A stretch of 64,000 bases of DNA, from the NCBI RefSeq assembly GCF_030209175.1, contig NZ_JARVSM010000001.1, positions 1,860,001 to 1,924,000 on the forward strand, in the 5' to 3' direction. Shown piece after piece: positions 36,018 through 44,223 of this stretch. The DNA comes from Pseudomonas sp. efr-133-TYG-5 (GTDB taxonomy: Bacteria; Pseudomonadota; Gammaproteobacteria; Pseudomonadales; Pseudomonadaceae). Positions within the stretch are counted from its first letter, which is position 1; each line of letters begins with the position of its first letter. The notes beneath the pieces are model-generated. The model was not told where the DNA came from. It ran no database searches and saw only the letters and a list, made by a program, of their open reading frames with translations. The position numbers were made by a program, and so were the translations under genes.

Positions 36018-36986
36018 TCAGTCCTTGGGGTCGTAGACGCGACGCACCAGAAAAACCGGACGGCGTTTGGATTCGATATAAGTGCGGCCCAGGTACTCGC
36101 CGAGTACGCCGATGCCGATCAATTGCAGGCCGCCGAGAAAGGTCACGGCCACCATCAGCGAAGCGTAACCAGGCATGTCGACGCCGTGGATCAGGGTGCG
36201 CACGACAATGAACATGGCAAACGCGAACGAGACCAGCGATACGCAGGCGCCCAGGTAGGTCCACACGCGCAAGGGTTCGGTGCTGAAACTGGTGATGCCC
36301 TCCAGCGCGAAATTCCACAGCCGCCAGCCGTTGAACTTGCTCTGCCCGGTCAGTCGTTCCGGGCGCTCGTAATCAACGTGGGTGGTGCGGAAACCGACCC
36401 AGGCGAACAGGCCCTTCATGAAGCGCCGGGATTCGGGCAGCGTCAGCAAGGCATCGACCACGCAGCGATCCATCAGGCGAAAATCGCCGACGTTCTCGGG
36501 TAATGGCTGTTCGGCGATCTTGTTGTGCAGGCGATAGAACCAGTGCGCGGAAGTCTGCTTGGCCCAGGTGTCACTGCGGCGACTGACGCGGTGACCGAGT
36601 ACCACTTCGTAACCTTCGCGCCAGCGCGCGATCATCGCCAGGATGACTTCGGGGGGATCCTGCAGGTCGACATCGATCGGCACGACAATCTGCCCGGTGG
36701 CGATCTGCAAACCGGCGGACAGCGCCGCTTCCTTGCCGAAATTGCGGCTGAGGTCGACGATGCGCAGGCGCGCGTCCGACTGCTGACGCTGCAACAGGCG
36801 CTCCAGCGTGGCATCGCTGCTGCCGTCGTTGACGAACACCAGCTCCAGGTCAATCAGCACTTCGTGCTGGAAAACCTGCTGGATGCGCGCGAGGAAGCCG
36901 TCGAGGCTGTCCTCTTCGTTGAATACGGGAATCACCAGCGACAACGTCACCTGCCCCGCATTGTGCGTTCCGTGCGGATGAGTCAA
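36018..36986 (-). CDS. GT2 glycosyltransferase, GtrB-like (undecaprenyl-phosphate sugar transferase)
   Basis: A 322-residue GT-A glycosyltransferase. 'LSLVIPVFNEEDSL' begins the nucleotide-sugar domain, 'VFVNDGSSDATLE' and the DxD-like 'PIDVDLQDPPEV' (D105-V-D107) bind the UDP-sugar and metal. Two C-terminal membrane helices (about 235-256, 268-292) are as in GtrB and DPM-type synthases. It probably transfers a hexose, often glucose, to undecaprenyl phosphate. It is the first gene of the operon; a 17-bp dyad lies upstream. Confidence 0.88.
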   Translation of the reverse strand: MTHPHGTHNAGQVTLSLVIPVFNEEDSLDGFLARIQQVFQHEVLIDLELVFVNDGSSDATLERLLQRQQSDARLRIVDLSRNFGKEAALSAGLQIATGQIVVPIDVDLQDPPEVILAMIARWREGYEVVLGHRVSRRSDTWAKQTSAHWFYRLHNKIAEQPLPENVGDFRLMDRCVVDALLTLPESRRFMKGLFAWVGFRTTHVDYERPERLTGQSKFNGWRLWNFALEGITSFSTEPLRVWTYLGACVSLVSFAFAMFIVVRTLIHGVDMPGYASLMVAVTFLGGLQLIGIGVLGEYLGRTYIESKRRPVFLVRRVYDPKD

Positions 36987-37017
36987 GGGCTTGCTCTTTT
37001 TATAGTGATTGTCGGTC

Positions 37018-37034
37018 GTCGAATCGAATTCGAC
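37018..37034. promoter_or_regulatory. 17-bp dyad upstream of the Gtr-like operon
   Basis: GTCGAAT-CGA-ATTCGAC is a perfect 7-bp inverted repeat 31 bases upstream of the GT2 start (36986). A TATAAA at 36997-37002 (minus strand) could be a -10 element. The binding protein is unknown. Confidence 0.35.
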
Positions 37035-37264
37035 GCCATGAGCCGCACCGTATTAAGCAGCACCACAGAATGTCGTGCAAGGGTCAAACGAGGGTGTTTT
37101 TGCCAATCAGCAGGCCGTTCCGCACGCTCTAGTCCGAGCCCCGCAGAAACATCCACCAACGATTGGAAACAAATCCCCGATAGCCAAAAAGCCCTGCTCC
37201 GCTAGGCTTGCGACGATGCGTCACAGCGGCTGTCGCAATATCCCAATCGCATGGAGCGAACTGA

Positions 37265-37456
37265 ATGTATTTCGAGATTTACAGGCAATCCAAAGGCACC
37301 CTGAGCACCGGCAAAGGCCAATGGCGCTGGAGGCTGCGCGCAGGCAATCACGAGACAATCGCCAGCGGCGAGTCGTATGTGAACAAGGCGGACTGCCTGC
37401 ACGTGATCGAGTTGATCAAGGGCGTGCAGGGGGAGACGCCGGTGAAGGAGATTTAA
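37265..37456 (+). CDS. yegP: YegP family (DUF1508) protein
   Basis: A 63-residue single DUF1508 domain: MYFEIYRQSKG...WRWRLRAGNHETIASGESYVNKADC...I. Family members have an alpha/beta fold; some carry two copies. The function is unknown. ATG 37265 follows AGCGAACTG. A terminator follows at 37484, then the tRNA terminator on the other strand. Confidence 0.85.
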   Translation: MYFEIYRQSKGTLSTGKGQWRWRLRAGNHETIASGESYVNKADCLHVIELIKGVQGETPVKEI

Positions 37457-37483
37457 AGGGAGGTAAAGACCCCGCACAAAGAA

Positions 37484-37516
37484 AAAGCCCCGTTGATGGT
37501 CATCGACGGGGCTTTA
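37484..37516 (+). terminator. Intrinsic terminator after yegP
   Basis: AAAGCCCCGTTGATG (37484-37498) and CATCGACGGGGCTTT (37501-37515) pair with a 2-base loop and one G·U. T-rich sequence follows (CTTTACTGTTTT). It ends the yegP transcript. Confidence 0.8.
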
Positions 37517-37554
37517 CTGTTTTCGCCTTGGAAATCGCGATTTTGCAGACAAAC

Positions 37555-37592
37555 AAAAAAGCCCCGCAGCTTCACAGCTACGGGGCTTTTTC
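37555..37592 (-). terminator. Intrinsic terminator of tRNA-Ser
   Basis: AAAAAGCCCCGCAGCT (37556-37571) pairs with AGCTACGGGGCTTTTT (37576-37591). On the minus strand it follows the tRNA-Ser by 7 bases and ends in a U-run, so it terminates that tRNA transcript. Confidence 0.85.
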
Positions 37593-37598
37593 TATGTA

Positions 37599-37688
37599 TG
37601 GCGGAGAGATAGGGATTCGAACCCTAGGTACCGGTGAAGGTACAACGGATTTCGAATCCGTCCCATTCGGCCACTCTGGCATCTCTCC
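37599..37688 (-). tRNA. tRNA-Ser(CGA)
   Basis: On the minus strand a 90-base class II tRNA begins GGAGAGATGCCAGAGTGGCC, with the anticodon loop TTCGAAA (anticodon CGA) between stem halves ACGGA and TCCGT, a long variable arm, a GGTTCGAATCC T-arm, and encoded CCA (37599-37601). The acceptor stem pairs GGAGAGA with TCTCTCC. It reads UCG codons. It lies between yegP and purC, with its own terminator. Confidence 0.97.
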
Positions 37689-37772
37689 AACGGCGCGCAT
37701 GATAACAACACTTTCGCCGGATGCGAACCCCCCAAGCGAAATTTTTTCCGTGCTATCAGATGCTTGCGTCGA

Positions 37773-38486
37773 TTAAAGCGGTACGCCCAGACGGTTGGCG
37801 ACTTCTTCGTAGGCTTCGATGACGTCACCGAGGCCCTGGCGGAAGCGGTCCTTGTCCATCTTCTTCTTGGTGTCCTTGTCCCAGAGGCGGCAGCCGTCCG
37901 GGCTGAACTCGTCGCCGAGGACGATCGAGCCGTCACTGAACACACCGAATTCAAGCTTGAAGTCGACCAGCAGCAGGCCGGCGTCGTCGAACAGTTTGCT
38001 CAGGACGTCGTTGACCTTGAGCGACAGTTCCTTCATGCGCGCCAGTTGCTCGGCGGTGCCCCAACCGAACGCCACGACGTGGGATTCATTGATGAACGGG
38101 TCGCCCTTGGCGTCATCCTTGAGGAACAGCTCGAAGGTGTACGGGTTGAGCTTCATGCCCTCTTCAACGCCCAGGCGCTTGACCAGGCTGCCGGCGGCAT
38201 AGTTACGCACGACGCACTCGACCGGGATCATGTCGAGCTTCTTCACCAGGCACTCGTTGTCGCCCAGCAGCTTGTCGAATTGCGTCGGGATGCCGGCCGC
38301 TTCGAGTTTCTGCATGATGAAGGCGTTGAACTTGTTGTTCACCATGCCTTTGCGGTCGAGCTGCTCGATGCGCTTGCCGTCGAACGCCGAGGTGTCGTTG
38401 CGAAACAGCAGGATCAAGCGGTCAGCGTCGTCGGTCTTGTAAACCGATTTGGCTTTGCCGCGGTAGAGTTCTTCACGTTTTTCCAT
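37773..38486 (-). CDS. purC: Phosphoribosylaminoimidazole-succinocarboxamide synthase (SAICAR synthase)
   Basis: A 237-residue cytoplasmic enzyme of purine synthesis that joins aspartate to CAIR with ATP. '[13 protein letters not shown]' binds ATP, '[16 protein letters not shown]'-type motif (here [15 protein letters not shown]) and 'VDFKLEFG' plus '[14 protein letters not shown]' are the family signatures. It begins [10 protein letters not shown]. The gene is first in a same-direction series (purC, MBL hydrolase, bamC, dapA are all minus-strand; dapA is furthest upstream), so dapA-bamC-MBL-purC may be one operon. Confidence 0.96.
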   Translation of the reverse strand: MEKREELYRGKAKSVYKTDDADRLILLFRNDTSAFDGKRIEQLDRKGMVNNKFNAFIMQKLEAAGIPTQFDKLLGDNECLVKKLDMIPVECVVRNYAAGSLVKRLGVEEGMKLNPYTFELFLKDDAKGDPFINESHVVAFGWGTAEQLARMKELSLKVNDVLSKLFDDAGLLLVDFKLEFGVFSDGSIVLGDEFSPDGCRLWDKDTKKKMDKDRFRQGLGDVIEAYEEVANRLGVPL

Positions 38487-38514
38487 GATGGGCTCCGCTT
38501 GCTAAGTAGATGGG

Positions 38515-39273
38515 CTAGGCGATGTGGCGCCAGTCGAGCCCTGAATCTTGATCGGCCAGTTGCAGCCAGTCCGGGTCGCACCCGAGGGTGTCGACGAAAC
38601 ATTGCCGGGCCAGCTGCGGCAGGTTGTTCTTGCTGCTCAGATGGGCCAGGACCAGGTGTTGCAGGCCTTGCCAGCCCAACTCGGCCACCAGGAATGCCGC
38701 CTGATGGTTGTTCAAATGCCCCAGCTCGCCGCCCACCCGCTGCTTGAGAAAGTACGGGTAGTGACCGCGCGCCAGCATGTCGCGGCAATGGTTGGACTCG
38801 ATCATCAACGCATCGAGATCCCGATAGCCGTCCAGCACCCGCTCGCAGTAGGAACCCAGGTCGGTGAGCAGGCCGAAACGCCGCTCACCGTCGCTGAACA
38901 CATACTGGGTCGGCTCCTGCGCATCGTGGGCCACGGCAATGACCCCGACATTCAGCGCGCCGATCCGCAGTTGCTCGCCGCCGGCGAGAAAACCGGCAGG
39001 TTCAATCGGTTTGCGCATCCCGCGCAGGGTACCGCGACTGAGGTAGACAGGCAGATTGTAGCGCCGAGACAGCAAACCCACGCCATGCACGTGGTCGGCA
39101 TGTTCGTGGGTCACGAGTATCGCGCTCAGTTGCGCCGGGTTGACCCCCAGGCGCAACAGGCGTTTTTCGGTTTCCCGCAGGGAAAAACCACAATCCACCA
39201 GGACATACGTATCAGCACTGGCGATCAGCGTGCCGTTCCCTTGGCTACCGCTGCCGAGAACGGCAAAACGCAT
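38515..39273 (-). CDS. MBL-fold metallo-hydrolase (YycJ-like)
   Basis: A 252-residue metallo-beta-lactamase fold protein. The metal motif is H56-E-H58-A-D60-H61 (VTHEHADHVHG), followed by 'IAVAHDAQEPTQYVF', 'DLGSYCERVL' and 'ESNHCRDML' which supply the remaining ligands. It most resembles the YycJ/VicX group; the substrate is unknown. It lies 4 bases after bamC and 29 bases before purC, an order typical of pseudomonads. Confidence 0.88.
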   Translation of the reverse strand: MRFAVLGSGSQGNGTLIASADTYVLVDCGFSLRETEKRLLRLGVNPAQLSAILVTHEHADHVHGVGLLSRRYNLPVYLSRGTLRGMRKPIEPAGFLAGGEQLRIGALNVGVIAVAHDAQEPTQYVFSDGERRFGLLTDLGSYCERVLDGYRDLDALMIESNHCRDMLARGHYPYFLKQRVGGELGHLNNHQAAFLVAELGWQGLQHLVLAHLSSKNNLPQLARQCFVDTLGCDPDWLQLADQDSGLDWRHIA

Positions 39274-39277
39274 CGGA

Positions 39278-40393
39278 TCAGCCCAGGTTGTCCTGAATCA
39301 CGCTCAACACCTTGCGGGCCACATCGGCCGGCGCCACGGTATTGATGTTCTTCTCGACGGTCACCTGAACGTTCTCGCCCACCTTGCTCAGGCGAACCTG
39401 ATAACGCTCGGCACGGGCTTCAACTTCTTCCTTGCTCGGCGCGCTGCCGAACAGGCTGCTGAAGAACCCCGGCTTGTCGTCTTTCTTCTCGGCCTTTTCG
39501 GACAAGTTGATGTAGTACAGGCCCAGGCTGCGGTTGATGTCTTCTACGCGCCATTCGCCCTGCTCCAGCGCACGACCCACGCTCGACCAGGCACGGTCGA
39601 GGTCGGAGCCGACGTTCAGCACCGGGTTGCCGCTGCCGTCTTCGCTGAGGCTGACGCGGCTCGGGGTATCGAAATCACGCGAGGCCAGCATCGACACCGA
39701 ACCGCCCTTCTCGGCGTTGCGGCTCATGCTCGCGAGCATGTCGTCGACCAGCGCTGCATCCAGGCCGGTGTTGACCGAACGGTTGGTGAAATCGACATCG
39801 GCGGTGCTGCCGGCAGGACGCTCGGCGCTGACCACGTAGACTTCACTGGTATTGCGCTGCACGCCCGGCTCGATGCGCACCCGTACGCGGGTCTCGCTGT
39901 CGCTGCCGACACCGGCGGCGCTCAGGCGCTTGGCCATGGCGGCGGACAGTTCGTCGGAATGCTGCCAGGTGGTGGTGAATTCGCCGGTTTGCGGGCGCTG
40001 TTCATCCAGGCGGAAACCGTTGTCCTGGAAGAACTGCACGGCCACTGGCCAGACTTCGGCCGGCGGGTGCTGGGCCATGACCCAACGCGAGTCACCGCTC
40101 TTCTGCAGCGAGTAATCGTTGGCGTCGGCGACGGTCGACAGCGGCTGAGGACGCGGAACCACGTACTCGCCCTTGACGGTGTCATCGGCCACGTTGCGCG
40201 GGATCGGCAGCAGCGGATCCAGGCGCTTGGAGGTGCTGACCTCCGGTGGCAGTTGCATCGGTGCGGTCTGTTGCGCTTCCAGGTAATCGCTACCACGGTC
40301 ACGGAAATAACCTTCCGGGCCCCAGATCCATCCGCAGCCACTGGTGCTGGAGATAATCAAGGCAAGTGCGGAAAGTCCGGCCATTCGCTTCAT
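39278..40393 (-). CDS. bamC: Outer membrane protein assembly factor BamC
   Basis: A 371-residue lipoprotein of the BAM complex. The signal sequence ends in a lipobox with Cys20 (LIISSTSGCGW), then a disordered N-terminal stretch and two helix-grip domains. 'EGYFRDRGSDYLEAQ' and the Pro-rich 'PMQLPPEVSTSKR' are typical of the BamD-binding region. ATG 40393 follows GAGGAAG. It is directly downstream of dapA (18-base gap), the usual bamC-dapA linkage in gammaproteobacteria. Confidence 0.92.
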   Translation of the reverse strand: MKRMAGLSALALIISSTSGCGWIWGPEGYFRDRGSDYLEAQQTAPMQLPPEVSTSKRLDPLLPIPRNVADDTVKGEYVVPRPQPLSTVADANDYSLQKSGDSRWVMAQHPPAEVWPVAVQFFQDNGFRLDEQRPQTGEFTTTWQHSDELSAAMAKRLSAAGVGSDSETRVRVRIEPGVQRNTSEVYVVSAERPAGSTADVDFTNRSVNTGLDAALVDDMLASMSRNAEKGGSVSMLASRDFDTPSRVSLSEDGSGNPVLNVGSDLDRAWSSVGRALEQGEWRVEDINRSLGLYYINLSEKAEKKDDKPGFFSSLFGSAPSKEEVEARAERYQVRLSKVGENVQVTVEKNINTVAPADVARKVLSVIQDNLG

Positions 40394-40410
40394 GCGTTGT
40401 ACTTCCTCAA

Positions 40411-41289
40411 TTAAACCAGGACGCTGCACTGGCGCAGGGCCGAGCGCAACGTTTCATGACAAGGAGCGCTCAGCCAGGTCAGCGGCAGGCGGATGCCTTC
40501 GTGCATCAGGCCCATTTCGACCAAAGCCCACTTCACCGGAATCGGGTTGGCTTCGATGAACAGGTCCTTGTGCAGCGGCATCAGTTTTTCGTTGATGGCC
40601 CGTGCGGTGTCGGCGTCGCCCTTGAGCGCAGCCTCGCACAGGTCGGCCATTTCGCGCGGGGCGACGTTGGCGGTGACGGAGATGTTGCCCTTGCCGCCCA
40701 GCAGGATCAGCTCGACCGCGGTCGGATCATCGCCGGACAGCACGATGAAATCCTTGCTCACGCCGTCGAGGATGGCCTTGGCGCGTTTCAGGTCGCCAGT
40801 GGCTTCCTTGATGCCGATGATGTTCGGCACGGTGGACAGGCGGATCACGGTCTCGGCCTGCATGTCGCAGGACGTGCGGCCAGGCACGTTGTAGAGAATC
40901 TGCGGAATGTCGACGGCTTCGGCGATGTGCTTGAAGTGCTGGTACAGGCCTTCCTGGGTCGGCTTGTTGTAGTACGGCACCACCAGCAGGCAGGCATCGG
41001 CGCCGGCTTCCTTGGCGTTGCGGGTCAGCTCGACGGCTTCGCGGGTCGAGTTGGCGCCAGTACCGGCGATCACCGGAATGCGGCCGGCAACCTGTTTGAC
41101 CACGGCTTTGATGACGGCAATGTGTTCTTCTACATCAAGGGTCGCCGACTCGCCGGTAGTACCGACCGCGACAATGGCATGGGTGCCGTTCTTGAGATGG
41201 AAGTCCACGAGTTTGCTGAGGCTGTCCCAGTCAAGACGCCCTTGTGCATCCATGGGAGTGACCAGTGCCACCATACTGCCCGCAATCAT
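40411..41289 (-). CDS. dapA: 4-hydroxy-tetrahydrodipicolinate synthase
   Basis: A 292-residue TIM-barrel aldolase of lysine/diaminopimelate synthesis, condensing aspartate semialdehyde with pyruvate. '[16 protein letters not shown]' binds the substrate carboxylate, '[11 protein letters not shown]' holds the catalytic Tyr, and '[11 protein letters not shown]' the Schiff-base Lys (about residue 161). ATG 41289 follows AGGAG. It is divergent from gcvR with a 327-base gap. Confidence 0.95.
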   Translation of the reverse strand: MIAGSMVALVTPMDAQGRLDWDSLSKLVDFHLKNGTHAIVAVGTTGESATLDVEEHIAVIKAVVKQVAGRIPVIAGTGANSTREAVELTRNAKEAGADACLLVVPYYNKPTQEGLYQHFKHIAEAVDIPQILYNVPGRTSCDMQAETVIRLSTVPNIIGIKEATGDLKRAKAILDGVSKDFIVLSGDDPTAVELILLGGKGNISVTANVAPREMADLCEAALKGDADTARAINEKLMPLHKDLFIEANPIPVKWALVEMGLMHEGIRLPLTWLSAPCHETLRSALRQCSVLV

Positions 41290-41616
41290 GAAACCGCTCC
41301 TGCCGGAAAAAGAGAGCGGTAATGGTACTGGCGCCAAGATGCTTGCACAAGCGAAGTACTGCGCCGCCGCCATTCCCCTTGGCGCCGCTTTTCGCTACCC
41401 TTCAGACTTTGATCGGTACTGATCAGCTTGTACGCCGGGTTCCAGCCTCCCTTTTCGGCCTCCCAGGCCCCGTTCCAGCGTCGCTGCTGCACGCTCCGCC
41501 ATGATTGGAGCGAGTCGCGAGCCGCGGCCCGGGGTTTTCTGAATGGGCTCGCGCAGGCACATCCGGCGGCCAACGCCCGTCAACCTACCGACCGCTCATC
41601 GCTTTAGGAATGCTGC
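41290..41616. other. dapA/gcvR divergent region
   Basis: A 327-base gap holding both promoters. I see no RNA gene, riboswitch or inverted repeat of note. Confidence 0.5.
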
Positions 41617-42177
41617 ATGTCCACCCCCACAGTTCGCGAACAATTCCTTGTCATCAGTGCCCTCGGCGCCAACCCCATGGAGCTGACCAACGTCCTGTGC
41701 CGCGCCAGCCATGAAAATCGCTGCGCCGTGGTCACCTCCCGCCTGACCCGTCACGGCGAGTGCAGCGCGCTGGTGCTGGAAGTCTCCGGCAGCTGGGACG
41801 CCCTGGCCCGCCTCGAAGGCAGCCTGCCGACCCTGGCCAAGCGTCATGCCTTCACCGTCAACGTGGTGCGCAGCGCGGCCCTGGAAAACCGTCCGCAGGC
41901 CCTGCCCTACGTGGCTTACGTCAGCTCGGCCTACCGCCCCGACATCATCAATGAGCTGTGCCAGTTCTTCATGGATCACAACGTCGAGCTGGAAAACCTG
42001 ACCTGTGACACCTATCAGGCCCCGCAAACCGGCGGCACCATGCTCAATGCCACGTTCACCGTGACCCTGCCGGCCGGCACCCAGATCAGCTGGCTGCGCG
42101 ATCAGTTCCTGGATTTCGCCGATGCGATGAACCTCGACGCCCTGATCGAACCGTGGCGCCCACAGAACCCAATGTAA
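41617..42177 (+). CDS. gcvR: Glycine cleavage system transcriptional repressor (ACT domain protein)
   Basis: A 186-residue protein with two ACT domains (about residues 7-80 and 92-175). 'VISALGANPMELTNVLCRASHENRC' starts the first, 'YVSSAYRPDIINELCQFFMDHN' the second. GcvR represses gcv operons through GcvA in the presence of purines, but in pseudomonads it is usually linked to bcp, as here (gap 10 bases). AGGAATG precedes ATG 41617. It binds amino acids rather than DNA itself. Confidence 0.88.
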   Translation: MSTPTVREQFLVISALGANPMELTNVLCRASHENRCAVVTSRLTRHGECSALVLEVSGSWDALARLEGSLPTLAKRHAFTVNVVRSAALENRPQALPYVAYVSSAYRPDIINELCQFFMDHNVELENLTCDTYQAPQTGGTMLNATFTVTLPAGTQISWLRDQFLDFADAMNLDALIEPWRPQNPM

Positions 42178-42187
42178 GGAAGCTTTC

Positions 42188-42661
42188 ATGGCCGTAGCCA
42201 TCGACCAACCGGTTGCCGACTTCGAAGCGCCTGCCACCAGCGGGCAGACCGTCAGCCTGTCTGCCTTGAAGGGCAAGCAAGTGGTGATCTACTTCTATCC
42301 GAAGGACAGCACCCCGGGCTGCACCACCGAAGGCCAGGGCTTTCGTGACCAGTACGCGGCGTTCCAGGCAGCCAACACGGAAATCTTCGGCATCTCCCGC
42401 GACAGCCTGAAGTCCCACGAGAACTTCAAGGGCAAGCAGGCGTTCCCGTTCGAACTGATCAGCGACAAGGACGAAGCGGTCTGCCAGCTGTTCGACGTGA
42501 TCAAGCTGAAAAAGCTCTACGGCAAGGAATACCTCGGCGTTGATCGCAGCACGTTCCTGATCGACAAGGACGGTGTGCTGCGTCAGGAATGGCGCGGGGT
42601 GAAAGTGCCAGGCCACGTTGATGCCGTGCTGGCTGCGGCTCAGGCTTTGAACAAGGCCTGA
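42188..42661 (+). CDS. bcp: Peroxiredoxin, Bcp/PrxQ type
   Basis: A 157-residue thiol peroxidase. The peroxidatic Cys45 lies in 'YFYPKDSTPGCTTEGQGF'. The resolving Cys five residues later that E. coli Bcp has is replaced by Gln50, so it must work as a one-cysteine enzyme or use another cysteine (the one in 'DEAVCQLFD'). It reduces hydroperoxides with thioredoxin or glutaredoxin. GGAAGC precedes ATG 42188. It forms an operon with gcvR; an inverted REP pair follows. Confidence 0.92.
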   Translation: MAVAIDQPVADFEAPATSGQTVSLSALKGKQVVIYFYPKDSTPGCTTEGQGFRDQYAAFQAANTEIFGISRDSLKSHENFKGKQAFPFELISDKDEAVCQLFDVIKLKKLYGKEYLGVDRSTFLIDKDGVLRQEWRGVKVPGHVDAVLAAAQALNKA

Positions 42662-42688
42662 TATTTCTGCGTCATTTTCACTGACGCT

Positions 42689-42751
42689 TTCGCGAGCAAG
42701 CCCGCTCCCACACCAGGCATCGGTCGGTGTGGGAGCGGGCTTGCTCGCGAA
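42689..42751. repeat. Inverted REP pair
   Basis: TTCGCGAGCAAGCCCGCTCC... (42689-42714) and its complement (42726-42751) with an 11-base spacer: a perfect, compact hairpin. It follows bcp and precedes the AI-2E-type gene on the opposite strand. Confidence 0.9.
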
Positions 42752-42782
42752 TGGCCCATAAGCCTCAACGAATGATTCGGTT

Positions 42783-43853
42783 CTACAACAGCGGAGCCAC
42801 CACCGGCTCCTTGCGCGGCCAGGCATCGAGCACAGCCTTGAACAGCGTCGCCAGGGGAATCGCAAAGAACACCCCCCAGAAGCCCCACAACCCGCCAAAC
42901 AACAGCACCGCGCAGATGATTGCCACCGGATGCAGATTGACCGCCTCGGCAAACAGCAGCGGTACCAGCACGTTGCCATCCAGGGTCTGGATAATCCCGT
43001 AGACCGCCATCAGATAGATGAACTGATCGCTCCAGCCCCACTGGAACAGCGCAATCAGCATCACCGGCACGGTCACCACCACGGCGCCGACATACGGCAC
43101 CACCACCGACACGCCCACCAGCAATGCCAGCAACGCGGCATAGTTCAGGCCGAGCGCGACGAAAGCGACGTAGGTCACGCCGCCACAGATCACGATCTCA
43201 ATGACTTTGCCGCGAATGTAGTTGGCGATCTGCCGGTTCATTTCCTGCGCGACCCGGGTGATCAGCGCACGCTCGCGCGGCAGATAACCGCGCACCCACT
43301 CACCGATCATCGCCCGGTCCTTGAGGAAGAAAAACACCAGGATCGGCACCAGCACCAGGTAGATCATGATGTTCACCAGCAACGGCAGGCTGGACAACGA
43401 AAACGTCAGCGCCCACTGGCCGAACTTGCCGATCTCGCCACGCGCCGCCTCGATGGCCTGCAACACCTGCTCGTCGGACACCAGGTGCGGATAACGCTCC
43501 GGCAGCAGCAACAGCAGCGATTGCCATTTGGCGAGCATGCCCGGCAATTCGTTGAACAGGGTAATCAGCTGATGCCAGAGCAGCGGCAGCACCACGACAA
43601 TGAACAGCAACAGCACGCCCATGAACAGCGCGAACACCAGACCGACCGCCGCCCCGCCAGGCATGCGCAGACGCTCCAGGGTGACCACCAGGCCCTGCAT
43701 CAGATAAGCCAGCACCATCCCAGCCAGCACCGGCGCGAGCATGCCGCCCAGCGTCAGGACGGCGGTGAAGGCGAGAAACAGCAGCACCGCCAGCACCACT
43801 GCTTCCTCGTCGGAGAAGTAGCGCTGGAACCAGTCGCGTAACACTTTGAACAT
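42783..43853 (-). CDS. AI-2E family transporter (PerM/TqsA-like permease)
   Basis: A 356-residue polytopic protein of the PerM family, with about eight membrane helices. 'FLKDRAMIGEWVRGYLPRERALI' and 'NYIRGKVIEIVICGGVTYVAFVALG' (in parts), then 'VVPYVGAVVVTVPVMLIALFQWG' are typical of AI-2E/PerM permeases. The family name is historical; most members are ion or metabolite permeases of unknown substrate. ATG 43853 starts 33 bases after the TusA stop, the same direction. Confidence 0.88.
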   Translation of the reverse strand: MFKVLRDWFQRYFSDEEAVVLAVLLFLAFTAVLTLGGMLAPVLAGMVLAYLMQGLVVTLERLRMPGGAAVGLVFALFMGVLLLFIVVVLPLLWHQLITLFNELPGMLAKWQSLLLLLPERYPHLVSDEQVLQAIEAARGEIGKFGQWALTFSLSSLPLLVNIMIYLVLVPILVFFFLKDRAMIGEWVRGYLPRERALITRVAQEMNRQIANYIRGKVIEIVICGGVTYVAFVALGLNYAALLALLVGVSVVVPYVGAVVVTVPVMLIALFQWGWSDQFIYLMAVYGIIQTLDGNVLVPLLFAEAVNLHPVAIICAVLLFGGLWGFWGVFFAIPLATLFKAVLDAWPRKEPVVAPLL

Positions 43854-43886
43854 TAATATTCCTTAAGTCGTTTCACGCGCTTGGGT

Positions 43887-44126
43887 TCAGGCTTTCTTCA
43901 ACCAGTAACGGTAGACGCCCGCTTCGTCTTCCTCGCGCAGCAGCGTATGACCGGCCAGACGGGCAAAGGTGCGGAAGTCCCGCTGCGACCCGGCATCCGT
44001 GGCGATCACCTTGAGTACGGCGCCGCTGGGCAGCTTGTTCAGCTCCATCTTGGCCTTGAGCAACGGCAACGGACAATTCAGGCCACTGGCGTCCAACTCA
44101 CAGTCATGGGCTACAGCGTCAGTCAT
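43887..44126 (-). CDS. TusA-family sulfurtransferase
   Basis: A 79-residue TusA/SirA-type sulfur carrier. The active-site Cys18 is in 'DASGLNCPLPLLKAK', followed by 'LPSGAVLKVIATDAGSQRDF', the family core. It hands sulfur to tRNA thiolation or molybdenum-cofactor pathways; the partner is not linked here. It lies upstream of the AI-2E-type permease in the same direction, 33 bases apart. Confidence 0.88.
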   Translation of the reverse strand: MTDAVAHDCELDASGLNCPLPLLKAKMELNKLPSGAVLKVIATDAGSQRDFRTFARLAGHTLLREEDEAGVYRYWLKKA

Positions 44127-44223
44127 TGCGTCACTCCGGGCAGATGGTCGAGCTGCCTAGAATATCTGGTCGCAAGCCCGGTGTCCGGCTACAGTAAGGT
44201 CTTTGTCGACTAAGGCTTTGTGC

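Noticed and set aside
37599..37688. Prophage or island attachment at tRNA-Ser(CGA)
   Set aside because: No integrase gene and no repeat of the tRNA 3' end was found in the window.
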